This document shows positions 33,497 through 43,544 of a DNA stretch of 64,000 bases, in pieces (position 1 is the first letter of the stretch; every line of letters starts with the position of its first letter). The position numbers were made by a program, and so were the translations under genes. This DNA is from Eubacteriales bacterium (GTDB taxonomy: Bacteria; Bacillota; Clostridia; Oscillospirales; Acutalibacteraceae). Location of the stretch: the NCBI GenBank assembly GCA_030533225.1, contig JAUNJO010000002.1, positions 1 through 64,000 of the forward strand, written 5' to 3'. The notes below the pieces were generated by a model. The model worked only from the letters and a program-made list of their open reading frames with translations, was not told where the DNA came from and did no database searches.

Positions 33497-34123
33497 ATGA
33501 CAAAGAAAGAAATAGCAAAACTTGCAGTGGAGGCTCTCAAAAATGAGTACCCGGATGCCGTATGCTCCCTTGACTACAAAACTCCCTTTCAGCTTTTGGT
33601 GGCAACACGGCTTTCCGCCCAGTGCACCGACGCGAGAGTGAATATTGTAACCCCTGCACTCTTTGAGGAGTTTCCCGATGCCGAGAGTATGGCACAGGCG
33701 GATTTGGAGAGGGTAAAGGAGCTTATCAAAAGCTGTGGATTTTACAACACCAAGGCAAAGGATTTAATCGAAATGTCAAAGTCCATAAGGGAGAATTTCG
33801 GGGGCAAAGTTCCCGAGACTATTGAGGACTTAACAACCCTTTCGGGAGTGGGACGCAAGACCGCAAACCTCATTGTGGGGGATGTGTATAAAAAGCCGGC
33901 GGTTGTGGTTGACACCCACTGTATTCGGATTACCCGACGCCTGGGACTCCACAGCGAAAAAGACCCCACTAAGATTGAGCAGATACTCAAAGGTCTGCTT
34001 CCGCCTCAGGAGAGCAACGATTTTTGCCACCGTTTAGTGCTCCACGGCAGAGCCGTCTGCAAAGCCCCAAAGGCAAACTGCGAAAATTGCTGTATGAATG
34101 ATTTTTGCAGAAAGAAAGCATGA
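33497..34123 (+). CDS. nth: Endonuclease III (DNA glycosylase/AP lyase)
   Basis: 208 aa, normal length. Helix-hairpin-helix 'LTTLSGVGRKTANLIVG' with catalytic Lys (K121), catalytic Asp D139 in 'VVVDTHCIRI', and a C-terminal 4Fe-4S motif C-x6-C-x2-C-x5-C (in CKAPKANCENC ... NDFC). It excises oxidised pyrimidines and nicks the abasic site in base excision repair. GAAGGTGA upstream supports the ATG. The 198-nt gap before it contains imperfect 'accaatattg/cagtattggt' arms (33408-33446) that may be an operator. Confidence 0.98.
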   Translation: MTKKEIAKLAVEALKNEYPDAVCSLDYKTPFQLLVATRLSAQCTDARVNIVTPALFEEFPDAESMAQADLERVKELIKSCGFYNTKAKDLIEMSKSIRENFGGKVPETIEDLTTLSGVGRKTANLIVGDVYKKPAVVVDTHCIRITRRLGLHSEKDPTKIEQILKGLLPPQESNDFCHRLVLHGRAVCKAPKANCENCCMNDFCRKKA

Positions 34124-34170
34124 GCAGAGTAAATTTTCAAAAGAGGGTATGAATAAAATTCAGCATAGCA

Positions 34171-34203
34171 AAACTCCCCGACAAAGCAGTCGGGGAGTTC
34201 TGT
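34171..34203. terminator. Hairpin terminator between nth and valS
   Basis: Perfect 11-bp stem aactccccgac (34172-34182) with gtcggggagtt (34189-34199). The better U-run is on the minus strand, so it mainly ends valS. Confidence 0.8.
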
Positions 34204-34238
34204 GTTATGTGAGTAAATTTTAGCTGAAGCGTCGATTC

Positions 34239-36869
34239 TTAAATTAATGCGTCGATTGCAGCCTGAATGAGAGCCAGCTTCTCTCTTTCTCTTTCAGCCT
34301 GACCTTTGATTTTCTCAACAACCTGTGCAGGTGCTTTTGCCATGAAGCCTTCGTTGTTGAGCTTGCCCTCGTCCTGCATGAGAAGCTTCTCAACCTGAGC
34401 GTACTCCTTCTTAAGACGCGCAAGCTCTGCTTCCTTGTCGATCAGCTCGTTCATGGGGATGTAGATTTTTGCGTCGCCTGTAACGATAGTGACAGCACCC
34501 TCAAGCTCAAAGCTTTCGGCAATCTCAACCTCTGTAGCGGATGCAAGGCTCACCATGAATTTTGCACCCTCTTTGTAGGTGTCGGTGTTCTTTGTGGCAA
34601 CGAAAACCTTTGCTTTCTTTGAGGGAGGTACATTCATCTCATTGCGTCTTGTACGGATAGCGGTAATTGCCTCCATGACGGTTTCGCACTTCTTTGCGTC
34701 CTCGGGGAATGATAGGCAGTTGCAGTATTCGGGGTATTTCTCCAGCATAATCGTTTCGCCTGCATCGGCTGTGTGGGGGAGAGTCTGCCAGATTTCCTCG
34801 GTGATAAAGGGCATGAAGGGGTGGAGAAGCTTTAAGGTTCTGTCAAGCACCCAAACAAGTACCTGACGGGCATTCTGGGCAGTCTCGCCCTCTTCGCGAA
34901 GTCTTGACTTGGTAAGCTCGATGTACCAGTCGCAGTAGCAGTCCCAAATGAAGTCATAAAGCTTCTGAACTGCCATACCGAGCTCAAACTTCTCAAGGTT
35001 TTCACAAACCTCTTTTGCAAGCTTATTAACTGCATTTATAATCCACTTGTCCTCGGTGGTGAGGTTTTCGGGCAATTTGCACTCAACATTGTAATCGTCA
35101 ATGTTCATGTGAACGAAACGGCTTGCGTTGTAGAGCTTGTTTGCAAAATTTCGGCAGGACTCAACTCTTGCTTCGGAGAATCTCATATCGTTTCCGGGTG
35201 AGTTGCCGGTTGCAAGGAAGAATCTTAATGCATCGGCACCGTACTTGTCAATAAGCTCCAGGGGATCAACACCGTTGCCGAGAGATTTGCTCATCTTTCT
35301 GCCCTGACTGTCACGGATGATACCGTGGATAAATACATTCTCAAAAGGCTCTTTGCCCATGTTCTCCATGCTGCTGAAAATCATTCGGGCAACCCAGAAG
35401 AAGATGATGTCGTAGCCCGTAACAAGTGTAGATGTGGGGAAGAAGTACTTAAGCTCCTCGGTGTCTTTGGGCCAGCCGAGAGTGGAGAAGGGCCAAAGGG
35501 CTGAGGAGAACCAGGTGTCCAGGGTGTCCTCGTCCTGTGTCATGTTTTTGCTTCCGCACTTGGGACAGGTATGAACTGCCTCCTTGGAAACTACCATTTC
35601 GCCGCAGTCGGCACAGTAGTAAGCAGGGATTCTGTGTCCCCACCAAAGCTGACGGGAGATACACCAGTCGCGGATGTTTTCCATCCAATGGAAGTAAACC
35701 TTATCGAATCTTTCGGGGATGAACTTGGTTTTGCCTGATTTTACACATTCGATGGCAGGCTCTGCGAGAGGCTGCATCTTAACAAACCACTGCATTGAAA
35801 CCCGAGGCTCAACGGTAGTACCGCAGCGGTAGCAGGTGCCTACATTGTGGGAGTGAGGCTCGATTTTAACAAGCGCTCCCTCTGCCTCTAAATCGGCAAC
35901 AATTGCTTTTCTGCACTCATAGCGGTCCATGCCCTCGTACTTGCCTGCACTTGCGTTCATGTGTGCGGTATCGTCCATTACATTGATAACGGGTAGGTTG
36001 TGACGAAGACCAACCTCGAAGTCGTTGGGGTCGTGAGCAGGGGTGATTTTAACAACACCTGTACCGAACTCCATATCTACATAACTGTCGGCAACAACGG
36101 GAATTTCTCTGCCGACCAAGGGGAGGGTGACGGTCTTGCCCACAAAGTCTTTATATCTTTCATCCTCGGGGTGTACTGCGACGGCAGTATCGCCCAGGAG
36201 AGTTTCCGGTCTGGTTGTGGCAAGCTCCAGGTATCCCGAGCCGTCGGTTAAGGGATAGCGAAGATGCCAGAAATTACCCTCCTGCTCCTCAAACTCAACC
36301 TCTGCATCGGAGATAGAGGTACAGCAGTGGGGACACCAGTTGATGATTCGCTCACCGCGGTAAATAAGTCCCTTTTCGTAAAGGCGGATGAAAACTTCCT
36401 TAACGGCATCGGAGCAGCCTTCGTCCATAGTAAAGCGCTCTCTGTCCCAGTCACAGCTTGAGCCCATCTTCTTGAGCTGTTCGCAAATGCGACCGCCGTA
36501 AACACGCTTCCACTCCCAGGCACGCTCAAGGAAAGCCTCTCTGCCGATGTCCTCTTTGGTGAGGCCCTCGGACTTCATAGCCTCAACAATCTTAGCTTCT
36601 GTTGCGATAGATGCATGGTCTGTGCCGGGAAGCCAAAGTGCAGAATATCCCTGCATTCTTCTCCATCTGATGAGAATGTCCTGAAGAGTATTGTCAAGGG
36701 CATGTCCGATGTGGAGCTGTCCTGTGATGTTCGGGGGAGGCATAACAATAGTATAGGGCTTTTTATCCTTGTCCACTTCTGCGTGGAAGTACTTGCCCTT
36801 TAGCCAAAAATCGTAAATTTTATCCTCAACCTCTTGGGGGTTGTAGGATTTTGCAAGTTCCTTTGCCAT
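34239..36869 (-). CDS. valS: Valine--tRNA ligase
   Basis: 876 aa, class Ia synthetase, normal Firmicutes size. HIGH motif as '[18 protein letters not shown]' and KMSKS motif '[19 protein letters not shown]'; zinc-type Cys pairs in '[12 protein letters not shown]' and 'CPKCGS', the CP1 editing domain (~190-330) and a C-terminal coiled coil (~810-875) with '[15 protein letters not shown]'. It charges tRNA-Val and edits mischarged Thr. The start is preceded by AGGAGG. No T-box leader fits in the short divergent intergenic region. Confidence 0.98.
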   Translation of the reverse strand: MAKELAKSYNPQEVEDKIYDFWLKGKYFHAEVDKDKKPYTIVMPPPNITGQLHIGHALDNTLQDILIRWRRMQGYSALWLPGTDHASIATEAKIVEAMKSEGLTKEDIGREAFLERAWEWKRVYGGRICEQLKKMGSSCDWDRERFTMDEGCSDAVKEVFIRLYEKGLIYRGERIINWCPHCCTSISDAEVEFEEQEGNFWHLRYPLTDGSGYLELATTRPETLLGDTAVAVHPEDERYKDFVGKTVTLPLVGREIPVVADSYVDMEFGTGVVKITPAHDPNDFEVGLRHNLPVINVMDDTAHMNASAGKYEGMDRYECRKAIVADLEAEGALVKIEPHSHNVGTCYRCGTTVEPRVSMQWFVKMQPLAEPAIECVKSGKTKFIPERFDKVYFHWMENIRDWCISRQLWWGHRIPAYYCADCGEMVVSKEAVHTCPKCGSKNMTQDEDTLDTWFSSALWPFSTLGWPKDTEELKYFFPTSTLVTGYDIIFFWVARMIFSSMENMGKEPFENVFIHGIIRDSQGRKMSKSLGNGVDPLELIDKYGADALRFFLATGNSPGNDMRFSEARVESCRNFANKLYNASRFVHMNIDDYNVECKLPENLTTEDKWIINAVNKLAKEVCENLEKFELGMAVQKLYDFIWDCYCDWYIELTKSRLREEGETAQNARQVLVWVLDRTLKLLHPFMPFITEEIWQTLPHTADAGETIMLEKYPEYCNCLSFPEDAKKCETVMEAITAIRTRRNEMNVPPSKKAKVFVATKNTDTYKEGAKFMVSLASATEVEIAESFELEGAVTIVTGDAKIYIPMNELIDKEAELARLKKEYAQVEKLLMQDEGKLNNEGFMAKAPAQVVEKIKGQAEREREKLALIQAAIDALI

Positions 36870-36922
36870 TTAAGTTCCTCCTTTGGCAAATTCATTATTC
36901 GCATGAATGAATATACAGTTTA

Positions 36923-36951
36923 ATTATCGCATTATTAGTGAATTTTGTCAA
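36923..36951 (-). promoter_or_regulatory. Promoter of valS
   Basis: Minus strand TTGACA (36951-36946), 17-bp spacer, GATAAT (36928-36923). It is back to back with the plus-strand promoter at 36975. Confidence 0.75.
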
Positions 36952-36974
36952 TATAAAAGGGAAAGAAATTGGGC

Positions 36975-37003
36975 TTGATAGGACTTCATTGTTTGTGTAT
37001 AAT
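36975..37003 (+). promoter_or_regulatory. Promoter of 2-hydroxyacid dehydrogenase gene
   Basis: TTGATA (36975-36980), 17-bp spacer, TATAAT (36998-37003), 30 nt before the start codon. Confidence 0.8.
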
Positions 37004-37032
37004 TAAGGTGAAAACCGTGTAAGGAGCAGGAT

Positions 37033-37980
37033 ATGAAAATAGTAATTCTTGATAAGAGCACACTGGGTGAGGATATTGACCTTTCCCCCATATACAGTAT
37101 TGGCGAGGTGCAGGAGTATGACAGCACCGCCTGTGAGCTTGTGGCTGAGCGTGTTGCGGATGCAGAGGTTGTGGTGATAAATAAAGTAAAACTCACGGCA
37201 GAAAACCTGAAAGACGCTGAAAAGCTGAGGCTTATCTGCGTTGCCGCAACGGGCTTTGACAATATCGACACCGAATACTGCAGGAGGGAAAATATTGCCC
37301 TTTGCAACGTGCCGGGATATTCCACCGACAGTGTCGCCCAGGTGACTTTGTCCATGGTGCTTTCCCTTGTGACACATCTTGGGCAGTACCGAAGCTTTGT
37401 GCACTCGGGAGAGTATTCAAAGAGTGGCATCCCCAACAGGCTGACCCCTGTTTACAGAGAGGTTTCGACGATGAAATGGGGAGTGGTCGGCGGCGGCGCA
37501 ATAGGAATGAAGGTGGCCACGGTTGCATCTTCAATGGGCTGTGAGGTTGTGGTTTGCAGACGCAAACAGGAGGGAGAGTTTCCTGTGGTGGATATTGATA
37601 CCCTGTGCGAGACCTGTGACATAATTTCAATTCATCTGCCCCTTACAGAAGAAACCCGAAACATCATCAGTAAAGAGCGAATTGCAAAAATGAAAAGAAA
37701 TGCCGTGGTTGTAAATACCGCAAGAGGTGCGGTTGCCGACGAGGAAGCCTTGGCAGAGGCTGTGCTTTGTGGGGAAATCGGTGCCTTGGGTGTGGATGTT
37801 TACTCCGCCGAGCCTTTCCCGGGAAGTCATCCTTTTAATAAGATTTTGGACAGAGAAAATGTGTGTCTCACCCCTCACATGGCTTGGGGCTCTAAGGAAG
37901 CAAGGGCACGGTGTGTCGAGAAAATTTCCGAGAATATCGTGAGCTTTTACAGGGGAGAGAATAAAAACAGAATAGTATAA
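37033..37980 (+). CDS. D-isomer-specific 2-hydroxyacid dehydrogenase
   Basis: 315 aa. NAD(P)-dependent reduction of a 2-oxoacid in the cytosol. The Rossmann motif is 'GVVGGGAIGMKVA', the substrate Arg is in 'VVNTARGAVAD', and the catalytic Glu/His pair in 'VYSAEPFP' and 'LTPHMAWGS'. The 'HMAW(G/A)S' ending and length are typical of glycerate/hydroxypyruvate reductase-like members (hprA type), which is a likely but unproven substrate. Divergent from valS. Followed by a terminator-containing gap. Confidence 0.93.
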   Translation: MKIVILDKSTLGEDIDLSPIYSIGEVQEYDSTACELVAERVADAEVVVINKVKLTAENLKDAEKLRLICVAATGFDNIDTEYCRRENIALCNVPGYSTDSVAQVTLSMVLSLVTHLGQYRSFVHSGEYSKSGIPNRLTPVYREVSTMKWGVVGGGAIGMKVATVASSMGCEVVVCRRKQEGEFPVVDIDTLCETCDIISIHLPLTEETRNIISKERIAKMKRNAVVVNTARGAVADEEALAEAVLCGEIGALGVDVYSAEPFPGSHPFNKILDRENVCLTPHMAWGSKEARARCVEKISENIVSFYRGENKNRIV

Positions 37981-38076
37981 GCTATCTATGGGCGGCTGTG
38001 GCAAGATGTTGCGGCCGCTTTTTGTTTCGGCATTCACTCGTTTTTATATGTATTTAATTTACATCAAGGTACGAAA

Positions 38077-38114
38077 AAACCTCCTACGGAAGCATTAACC
38101 TGCCGTAGGAGGTA
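38077..38114 (-). terminator. Terminator of malQ-glgP
   Basis: Stem acctcctacgg (38080-38090) with ccgtaggaggt (38103-38113); the A-run at 38073-38079 gives the U-run on the minus strand. Confidence 0.88.
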
Positions 38115-38138
38115 AATCTATCGATGCATTTAGAGCGA

Positions 38139-40499
38139 TTACTTGCTCTTAACGTGCCAAAGCTCGTTTGCATACTGGAGGATGGTTCTGTCAGAGCTGA
38201 ATGTGCCTGCGTTTGCAGTGTTCTTGAGGCACTTTCTACCGAAGGAGATTCTGTCAGCATACTCAGCGTTGCAGCGAATCTTGGTGTCAACATAATCCTG
38301 AAGGTCGAGGAGGAGGAAGTAGTGGTCAGGTGCGTGCCAGCACTTGCCATCGAGAAGACCCTCGTAAAGCTCACGGAAGCTGCCCTCGCCCCAAGCACCG
38401 TCATCGCTGAATGTGCCGTCGATAAGTGTGTCAACAACGCGTCTGATATAGCAGTTTTCGTCGTAAATCTTTCTGGGTGAGTAGCCCTCGCGCTTAAGTC
38501 TCTCAATTTCCTCAACTCTTGCGCCGAAGATATATTCGTTCTCCTCGCCTGCCTGCTGTGCAATCTCAACATTAGCACCGTCATAAGTGCCGAGGGTAAC
38601 TGCACCGTTGAGCATGAACTTCATGTTACCGGTACCGGAAGCCTCTGTACCTGCAGTGGAAATCTGCTCGGAAACGTCAGCGGCAACAACAATCTTCTCG
38701 GCATAGGAAACGTTGTAGTTGGAAACGAATACAACCTGAAGCTTGTCCTTTGTATCGGGGTCATTGTTTACAAGGTTTGCAATCTCGTTGATATACTTGA
38801 TGATAGCCTTAGCTCTGCGGTAGCCGGGAGCAGCCTTTGCACCGAAGATGAATGCTGTGGGGTTCCAGTTCTCCAGCTTGCCGTCTTTGATGAGGAAGTA
38901 GATATAGAGAATGGAGAAAGCATTGAGGAGCTGTCTCTTGTACTCGTGAAGTCTCTTAACCTGGATATCAAAGATGAAGTCGGGGTTAAGGTCGAAGTTG
39001 TCCATCTTCTTAACATACTTAGCAAGCTGAGACTTCTTCTTAGCCTTGATTTTGTTGAACTCCTTGACGGTCTTGTCGTCAAGCATGTCGTTGAGTGCCG
39101 AGAGCTTGGAAAGGTCTCTCTGCCAGCCGTCGCCGACTCTCTCGGTGAGGAATGCGGAAAGCTCAGGGTTACAAAGACCTAACCATCTTCTCTGAGTGAT
39201 ACCGTTTGTCTTGTTCTGGAATCTCTCGGGATAAATCTGATACCACTCCTTGAGAACGTCGTTCTTGAGGATTTCGGTATGAATCCAGGCAACGCCGTTA
39301 ACATAGGAGGAAGCGTAGATGCCGAGACGAGCCATGTGAACTCTCTCGCCGTCGATAATTCTCATCTCGTTAATCATTTCCTCACTGAGACCGCGGCCTC
39401 TGAAGTCGTTCATCTCACGCTCGTTGATTTTCTCGATGATGGAGTAAATCTCGGGGATAACCTCACGCATAAGGGAGATGCTCCACTTCTCAAGAGCCTC
39501 AGCCATAACGGTGTGGTTGGTGTATGCAAAGGTCTTCTGAGCAATCTCAAAAGCCTGGTCGAAGCCGATGCCCTCAAGACCTAAAAGTCTGATGAGTTCG
39601 GGGATACAGCAGATGGGGTGAGTATCGTTGAGCTGAACTGCATGAAGCTCTGCAAAGCGGCTGAAATCATTGCCGTACTGTGCCTTATATTTCTTAATGA
39701 TATCCTGTAAGGAAGCGGAGCAGAAGAAATACTGCTGCTTAAGTCTCAAAACCTTACCCTCACGGCTGTTGTCGTTGGGGTAGAGAACCTTTGAGATGTT
39801 CTCTGCATCGTTCTTAGCCTTTACGGATTCATCGTAGCGGCCTTCGTTGAACTGGAGGAAGTTGAACTCGGAAACTGCCTCTGCCTGCCAAAGACGGAGA
39901 GTGTTGATGTTCTTAGTACCGTAGCCGATGATAGCCATATCGTAGGGAACAGCAACAACAGTCTGGTCAGCGAACTGAACGGTTACAGCGTCCTCAAGGC
40001 GACGGATGCACCAGGGGTCACCGAACTTCTGCCAGTCATCTGCAACCTCAACCTGATAGCCGTTCTCGATGTTCTGTTTGAAGAGACCGTACTTGTAGCG
40101 GATGCCGTAGCCGTCAAGGGGAACATCGTGAGTAGCAGCGGAGTCAAGGAAGCAAGCGGCAAGTCTGCCGAGACCGCCGTTACCCAGAGCAGCGTCGTCG
40201 ATATCCTCGAAATCGTTGATGTTCATGCCCTTTGACTTGAGAAGTGTCTTAACCTCGTCAAGAGCACCCAAGCAGTAAAGGTTGTTGTAAATCATTCTGC
40301 CCATGAGGAACTCAGCGGAGAAGTAGAAAGCTCTTCTGTCCTTAGCGTGGTTCTTCTGGGATTTTGCCCAGTTGTCGGCGATTTCGCTCATAACTGCCTT
40401 GCCGAGAGCAAGGTGGAGCTGCTCTTTGGTAAGCTCCTTGGGCTTTTTGCAGTATGCACTTTTTGCAATAGTTTCGAGATTCTCAATAATCTTACTCAT
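38139..40499 (-). CDS. glgP: Glycogen/alpha-glucan phosphorylase
   Basis: 786 aa, GT35. It cleaves terminal alpha-1,4-glucose with phosphate to glucose-1-phosphate, using PLP. The PLP-Lys region is 'SGTGNMKFMLNGAVTLGTYD'; 'GNGGLGRLAACFLDS' and 'AEALEKWS' are family signatures. Like other bacterial forms it lacks the regulatory N-terminal extension of animal enzymes. GGAGG lies 9 nt before the ATG. It begins 4 nt after malQ ends, so the two are co-expressed to process malto-oligosaccharides or glycogen. Confidence 0.98.
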   Translation of the reverse strand: MSKIIENLETIAKSAYCKKPKELTKEQLHLALGKAVMSEIADNWAKSQKNHAKDRRAFYFSAEFLMGRMIYNNLYCLGALDEVKTLLKSKGMNINDFEDIDDAALGNGGLGRLAACFLDSAATHDVPLDGYGIRYKYGLFKQNIENGYQVEVADDWQKFGDPWCIRRLEDAVTVQFADQTVVAVPYDMAIIGYGTKNINTLRLWQAEAVSEFNFLQFNEGRYDESVKAKNDAENISKVLYPNDNSREGKVLRLKQQYFFCSASLQDIIKKYKAQYGNDFSRFAELHAVQLNDTHPICCIPELIRLLGLEGIGFDQAFEIAQKTFAYTNHTVMAEALEKWSISLMREVIPEIYSIIEKINEREMNDFRGRGLSEEMINEMRIIDGERVHMARLGIYASSYVNGVAWIHTEILKNDVLKEWYQIYPERFQNKTNGITQRRWLGLCNPELSAFLTERVGDGWQRDLSKLSALNDMLDDKTVKEFNKIKAKKKSQLAKYVKKMDNFDLNPDFIFDIQVKRLHEYKRQLLNAFSILYIYFLIKDGKLENWNPTAFIFGAKAAPGYRRAKAIIKYINEIANLVNNDPDTKDKLQVVFVSNYNVSYAEKIVVAADVSEQISTAGTEASGTGNMKFMLNGAVTLGTYDGANVEIAQQAGEENEYIFGARVEEIERLKREGYSPRKIYDENCYIRRVVDTLIDGTFSDDGAWGEGSFRELYEGLLDGKCWHAPDHYFLLLDLQDYVDTKIRCNAEYADRISFGRKCLKNTANAGTFSSDRTILQYANELWHVKSK

Positions 40500-40503
40500 T
40501 GTA

Positions 40504-41991
40504 TTAGTCCTCCAGTCTATTGTAGGTAACTACCATTTCTTTAAGTTTTGCGGCAAGCTCCTTTGTGAGCGCCTGTTTATCAATTCTCCACTCCCAGTTT
40601 CCGCCGAGAGTTGAGGGGGTGTTCATACGGGCCTCACTGCCAAGACCTAAAATGTCCTGCATCTGAATGATTGCCGTGTCAGCTACACTTGCGTAAGCGG
40701 TGCGGATAATGCCCCAGTTGAAGCCTTCCTCTTCGGTGATACCGCAGTAGTTGATTGCGTGCTGAATGTCCTGCTCCTTGGCGCTGGCTTTCCAGCCCAT
40801 GAGGGTGTCATTATCGTGAGTGCCTGAGTAAACAACGCAGTTTTCGGTGTATCTGTGGGGGAGGTAGTCGTTCTCCTCACCGCTGTCAAAGGCGAACTCA
40901 AGCACCTTCATGCCGGGATAGCCGGAATCCTTGAGAAGCTGAATGACACCGGGGGTGAGAGTACCTAAGTCCTCTGCAACGATTTCGATGTCGCCAAGTT
41001 TCTCGCGCATTAAGTTAAAGAACTCAATGCCGGGGCCTTCCATCCAGGAACCGTTAATGGCGTTCTCGGCAGGATAGGGGATAGCGTAGTAGCTGTCAAA
41101 GGCGCGGAAATGGTCGATTCTTGTAATATCAAAGAGGGCGTCTGCTGCTTTGATACGCTTGAACCACCAATCGTAGCCTGTTTCCTTGAGGTACTCCCAG
41201 TTGTAGAGGGGGTTGCCCCAAAGCTGACCTGTTGCGGAGAAGTAGTCGGGAGGACAACCTGCAACGCAAACGGGATTTCTGTATTCGTCAAGCCAGAACA
41301 CCTCGGGATTTGCCCAAGTGTCTGCGCTGTCCATAGCAACATAGATAGGCATATCGCCTAAGAGCTTGATGCCCTTGGAGTTAACATAAGCTCTGAACTT
41401 CTCCCACTGCTCGTAGAACTTGAACTGTAAGAAGCTCCAGAAGTTAATCTCGTCGGCATACTTTCTCTTGTATTTTGCAACTGCCTTTTCTTCACGAACG
41501 CGGATTGCTTCGTCCTCCCACTCGGTCCAGGCCTTCATGCCGAAGCTCTTTTTAACGGCCATGTAGAGGGAGTAGTTGCCAAGCCATGAGCAGTTGCGTC
41601 TCTTGAAACTGCGGAAAGCAGTCTGGTCCTGCTCCTTGAAGTTATCAAAAGCGATTCGAAGCACTTCGAAACGGCTGTTGTAAATCTGCTCGTAGTCAAC
41701 ATATCCGGGGTTGGTGCCGAAGTTGTACTTCTTGATGTCGGCTTTCTTGAGGAGACCTTCTTCAACGAGCATGTCCAGGTCAATCATGTAGGGGTTGCCT
41801 GCGTAGGTGGAGAAGGACTGATAGGGTGAGTCGCCGTAGCTGGTAGGTCCTACGGGAAGGATCTGCCAAATAGTCTGTCCGGACTTCTTGAGGAAGTCAG
41901 CGAACTTGTAGGCTTCTTTGCCGATTGTGCCGATTCCGTAAGGAGAGGGCAAAGAGGTGATGGGCATAAGAATACCTGCGCATCTTGACAT
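40504..41991 (-). CDS. malQ: 4-alpha-glucanotransferase (amylomaltase)
   Basis: 495 aa, GH77. It transfers alpha-1,4-glucan segments, disproportionating maltodextrins. Seen: N-terminal 'GILMPITSLPSPYGIG', 'GDMPIYVAMDSADTWA', nucleophile Asp in 'ITRIDHFRAF', acid/base Glu in 'EIVAEDLGTL' and Asp in 'YSGTHDNDT'. ATG 41991 with AGGAG 8 nt upstream is chosen over an upstream extension to 42129 that crosses the promoter. It is first gene of malQ-glgP. Confidence 0.98.
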   Translation of the reverse strand: MSRCAGILMPITSLPSPYGIGTIGKEAYKFADFLKKSGQTIWQILPVGPTSYGDSPYQSFSTYAGNPYMIDLDMLVEEGLLKKADIKKYNFGTNPGYVDYEQIYNSRFEVLRIAFDNFKEQDQTAFRSFKRRNCSWLGNYSLYMAVKKSFGMKAWTEWEDEAIRVREEKAVAKYKRKYADEINFWSFLQFKFYEQWEKFRAYVNSKGIKLLGDMPIYVAMDSADTWANPEVFWLDEYRNPVCVAGCPPDYFSATGQLWGNPLYNWEYLKETGYDWWFKRIKAADALFDITRIDHFRAFDSYYAIPYPAENAINGSWMEGPGIEFFNLMREKLGDIEIVAEDLGTLTPGVIQLLKDSGYPGMKVLEFAFDSGEENDYLPHRYTENCVVYSGTHDNDTLMGWKASAKEQDIQHAINYCGITEEEGFNWGIIRTAYASVADTAIIQMQDILGLGSEARMNTPSTLGGNWEWRIDKQALTKELAAKLKEMVVTYNRLED

Positions 41992-42100
41992 AAAATCATC
42001 TCCTGCTTTATTAATTTGTAAACACGAAATTCGGGGTTCCCCCCCGATTAAAGTCAAATATCTCAGGCCTTTTCGGATAGAAAATACCAAAGTTGTTAAA

Positions 42101-42129
42101 ATTTTACCATACTTCTTTGTGTTTTGCAA
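42101..42129 (-). promoter_or_regulatory. Promoter of malQ-glgP
   Basis: Minus strand TTGCAA (42129-42124), 17-bp spacer, TAAAAT (42106-42101). Confidence 0.65.
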
Positions 42130-42151
42130 GTGTTATTCGCTCAAATACGGC

Positions 42152-42691
42152 TTAAATACTGCGAAATGCACAATAAAGCGCCAAATATGCCGAGAGTTGG
42201 CGATTCTTATCTCGGCTGTCATTTCTTGCACTAAACTGACCTCTTACTGCTTCGGTTTTTCCCTCTGTGCCGATGCCGATATAGACCGTTCCCACGGGTT
42301 TTTCCCCACTGCCTCCCGTAGGGCCTGCAATACCCGTGGCGGAGATGCCGATTTGCGCGTTTGCAAGACTGCGTACACCCTGTGCCATTTCCATGGCGGT
42401 CTCGGGTGATACTGCCCCGAAAGCCTCCAGGGTTTCGCACTTAACTCCCAGGACCTTTTGTTTGATTTGGTTTGCATAGGAGCAGACACCGCAGTCGAAA
42501 ACTGCGGAAACACCGCTTTCGTCTGTGAGAAGCTTTGAGATAAGCCCCCCTGTACAGCTTTCGGCTGCGGCAATTTTCATGCCTTTTTCTTTGAGCTTTT
42601 CTATGAGTATTTTGGGAATGTCCTCAAAAGTGATATTTTCTTCTCTAATAAGCCTTGCGAAATCCTTTTCTGTAATTACTTCAACTTCCAT
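42152..42691 (-). CDS. pncC: CinA C-terminal-type nicotinamide-nucleotide amidohydrolase
   Basis: 179 aa. A single CinA-C/PncC domain (~22-175) with the signatures 'AAAESCTGGLISKLLTD', 'SYANQIKQKVLGV', 'GAVSPETAMEMAQG' and 'ISATGIAGPTGGSGEKPVGT'. It deamidates nicotinamide mononucleotide in pyridine nucleotide recycling. The MoCF-like N-terminal half of full CinA is absent, as in stand-alone PncC. An upstream in-frame extension is rejected since GGAGG sits just before ATG 42691. Confidence 0.94.
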   Translation of the reverse strand: MEVEVITEKDFARLIREENITFEDIPKILIEKLKEKGMKIAAAESCTGGLISKLLTDESGVSAVFDCGVCSYANQIKQKVLGVKCETLEAFGAVSPETAMEMAQGVRSLANAQIGISATGIAGPTGGSGEKPVGTVYIGIGTEGKTEAVRGQFSARNDSRDKNRQLSAYLALYCAFRSI

Positions 42692-42794
42692 AGCACCCTC
42701 CGTAGCGTATATTCTTAATATTACCATTTTGAGATAATTATTGCAATAATTCCTACGATTTGGTATATTAAATATGTATAGGTGGTGAAAATCA

Positions 42795-43523
42795 GTGCCT
42801 TGGTTTTTTACAAATGAAGAATTGGAAGATGACAGCTGCCTCATTATCGGTGAGGATTCAAGACATATTGAAAAATCCCTGCGGATGAGGATAGGGGAGG
42901 AACTTACCCTGGTGTCGCCTGAGCAAGTGGAAAGCTTGTGTGAAATTACAGAGTTTACACAGGAGGGTGTCAGGGTTTGTGTAAAGGCTCAAAAGCCTTG
43001 TGAAAACGAGCCGAAAGTCAATGTGACACTGTATCAAAGCCTGACCAAAGGTGACAAAATGGATTTTATTGTGCAGAAAGCGGTGGAACTGGGGGTTCAC
43101 AGAATTGTGCCTGTTTTGAGTGCAAGATGCATTTCCCGTCCAGAAGAAAAGCAGATGAAAAAGAAGATAGAACGCTGGCAGAAGATTGCCTCGGGTGCGG
43201 CTTCTCAGTCCTGCCGGGGAAAAATTCCTCAGGTGGAGGATATGCTCGCTTTCCCAAAGGCTTTGGAGGACGCAAAGGACAAAAAGGCTATTATCTTCTA
43301 CGAGGGCGGCGGCGAGAAGCTTTCCTCTCTTGTGTCGACGGACACGGGGGGAGACATCGGCATTTTCATCGGCTCCGAGGGCGGTTTTGAGCCTCTGGAG
43401 GTGGAGCAGGCGAAGGCTCGGGGAGTTGTTCCCGCAACCTTAGGTAAGAGAATTCTGCGTGCCGAAACAGCGCCCTTGGCGGCTCTCTCGTCAATAATGC
43501 TTCTGACGGGAAATTTCGACTGA
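42795..43523 (+). CDS. rsmE: 16S rRNA (uracil-1498-N3)-methyltransferase
   Basis: 242 aa SPOUT enzyme. N-terminal PUA-like domain (~1-70, 'GEDSRHIEKSLRMRIGEELT') and C-terminal knot with 'QSLTKGDKMDFIVQKAVELG', 'IFIGSEGGFEPLE' and 'LGKRILRAETAPLAAL'. It methylates U1498 of 16S rRNA with AdoMet. GTG start with GGTGGTGA upstream. It lies 21 nt before mtnN, which consumes an AdoMet-derived product. Confidence 0.97.
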   Translation: MPWFFTNEELEDDSCLIIGEDSRHIEKSLRMRIGEELTLVSPEQVESLCEITEFTQEGVRVCVKAQKPCENEPKVNVTLYQSLTKGDKMDFIVQKAVELGVHRIVPVLSARCISRPEEKQMKKKIERWQKIASGAASQSCRGKIPQVEDMLAFPKALEDAKDKKAIIFYEGGGEKLSSLVSTDTGGDIGIFIGSEGGFEPLEVEQAKARGVVPATLGKRILRAETAPLAALSSIMLLTGNFD

Positions 43524-43544
43524 AATACATAAGAGGAGAACAGC

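Noticed and set aside
36870..37032. T-box leader for valS (and for trpS at 27448-27461)
   Set aside because: The intergenic spaces are too short and show no specifier stem or T-box core motif.
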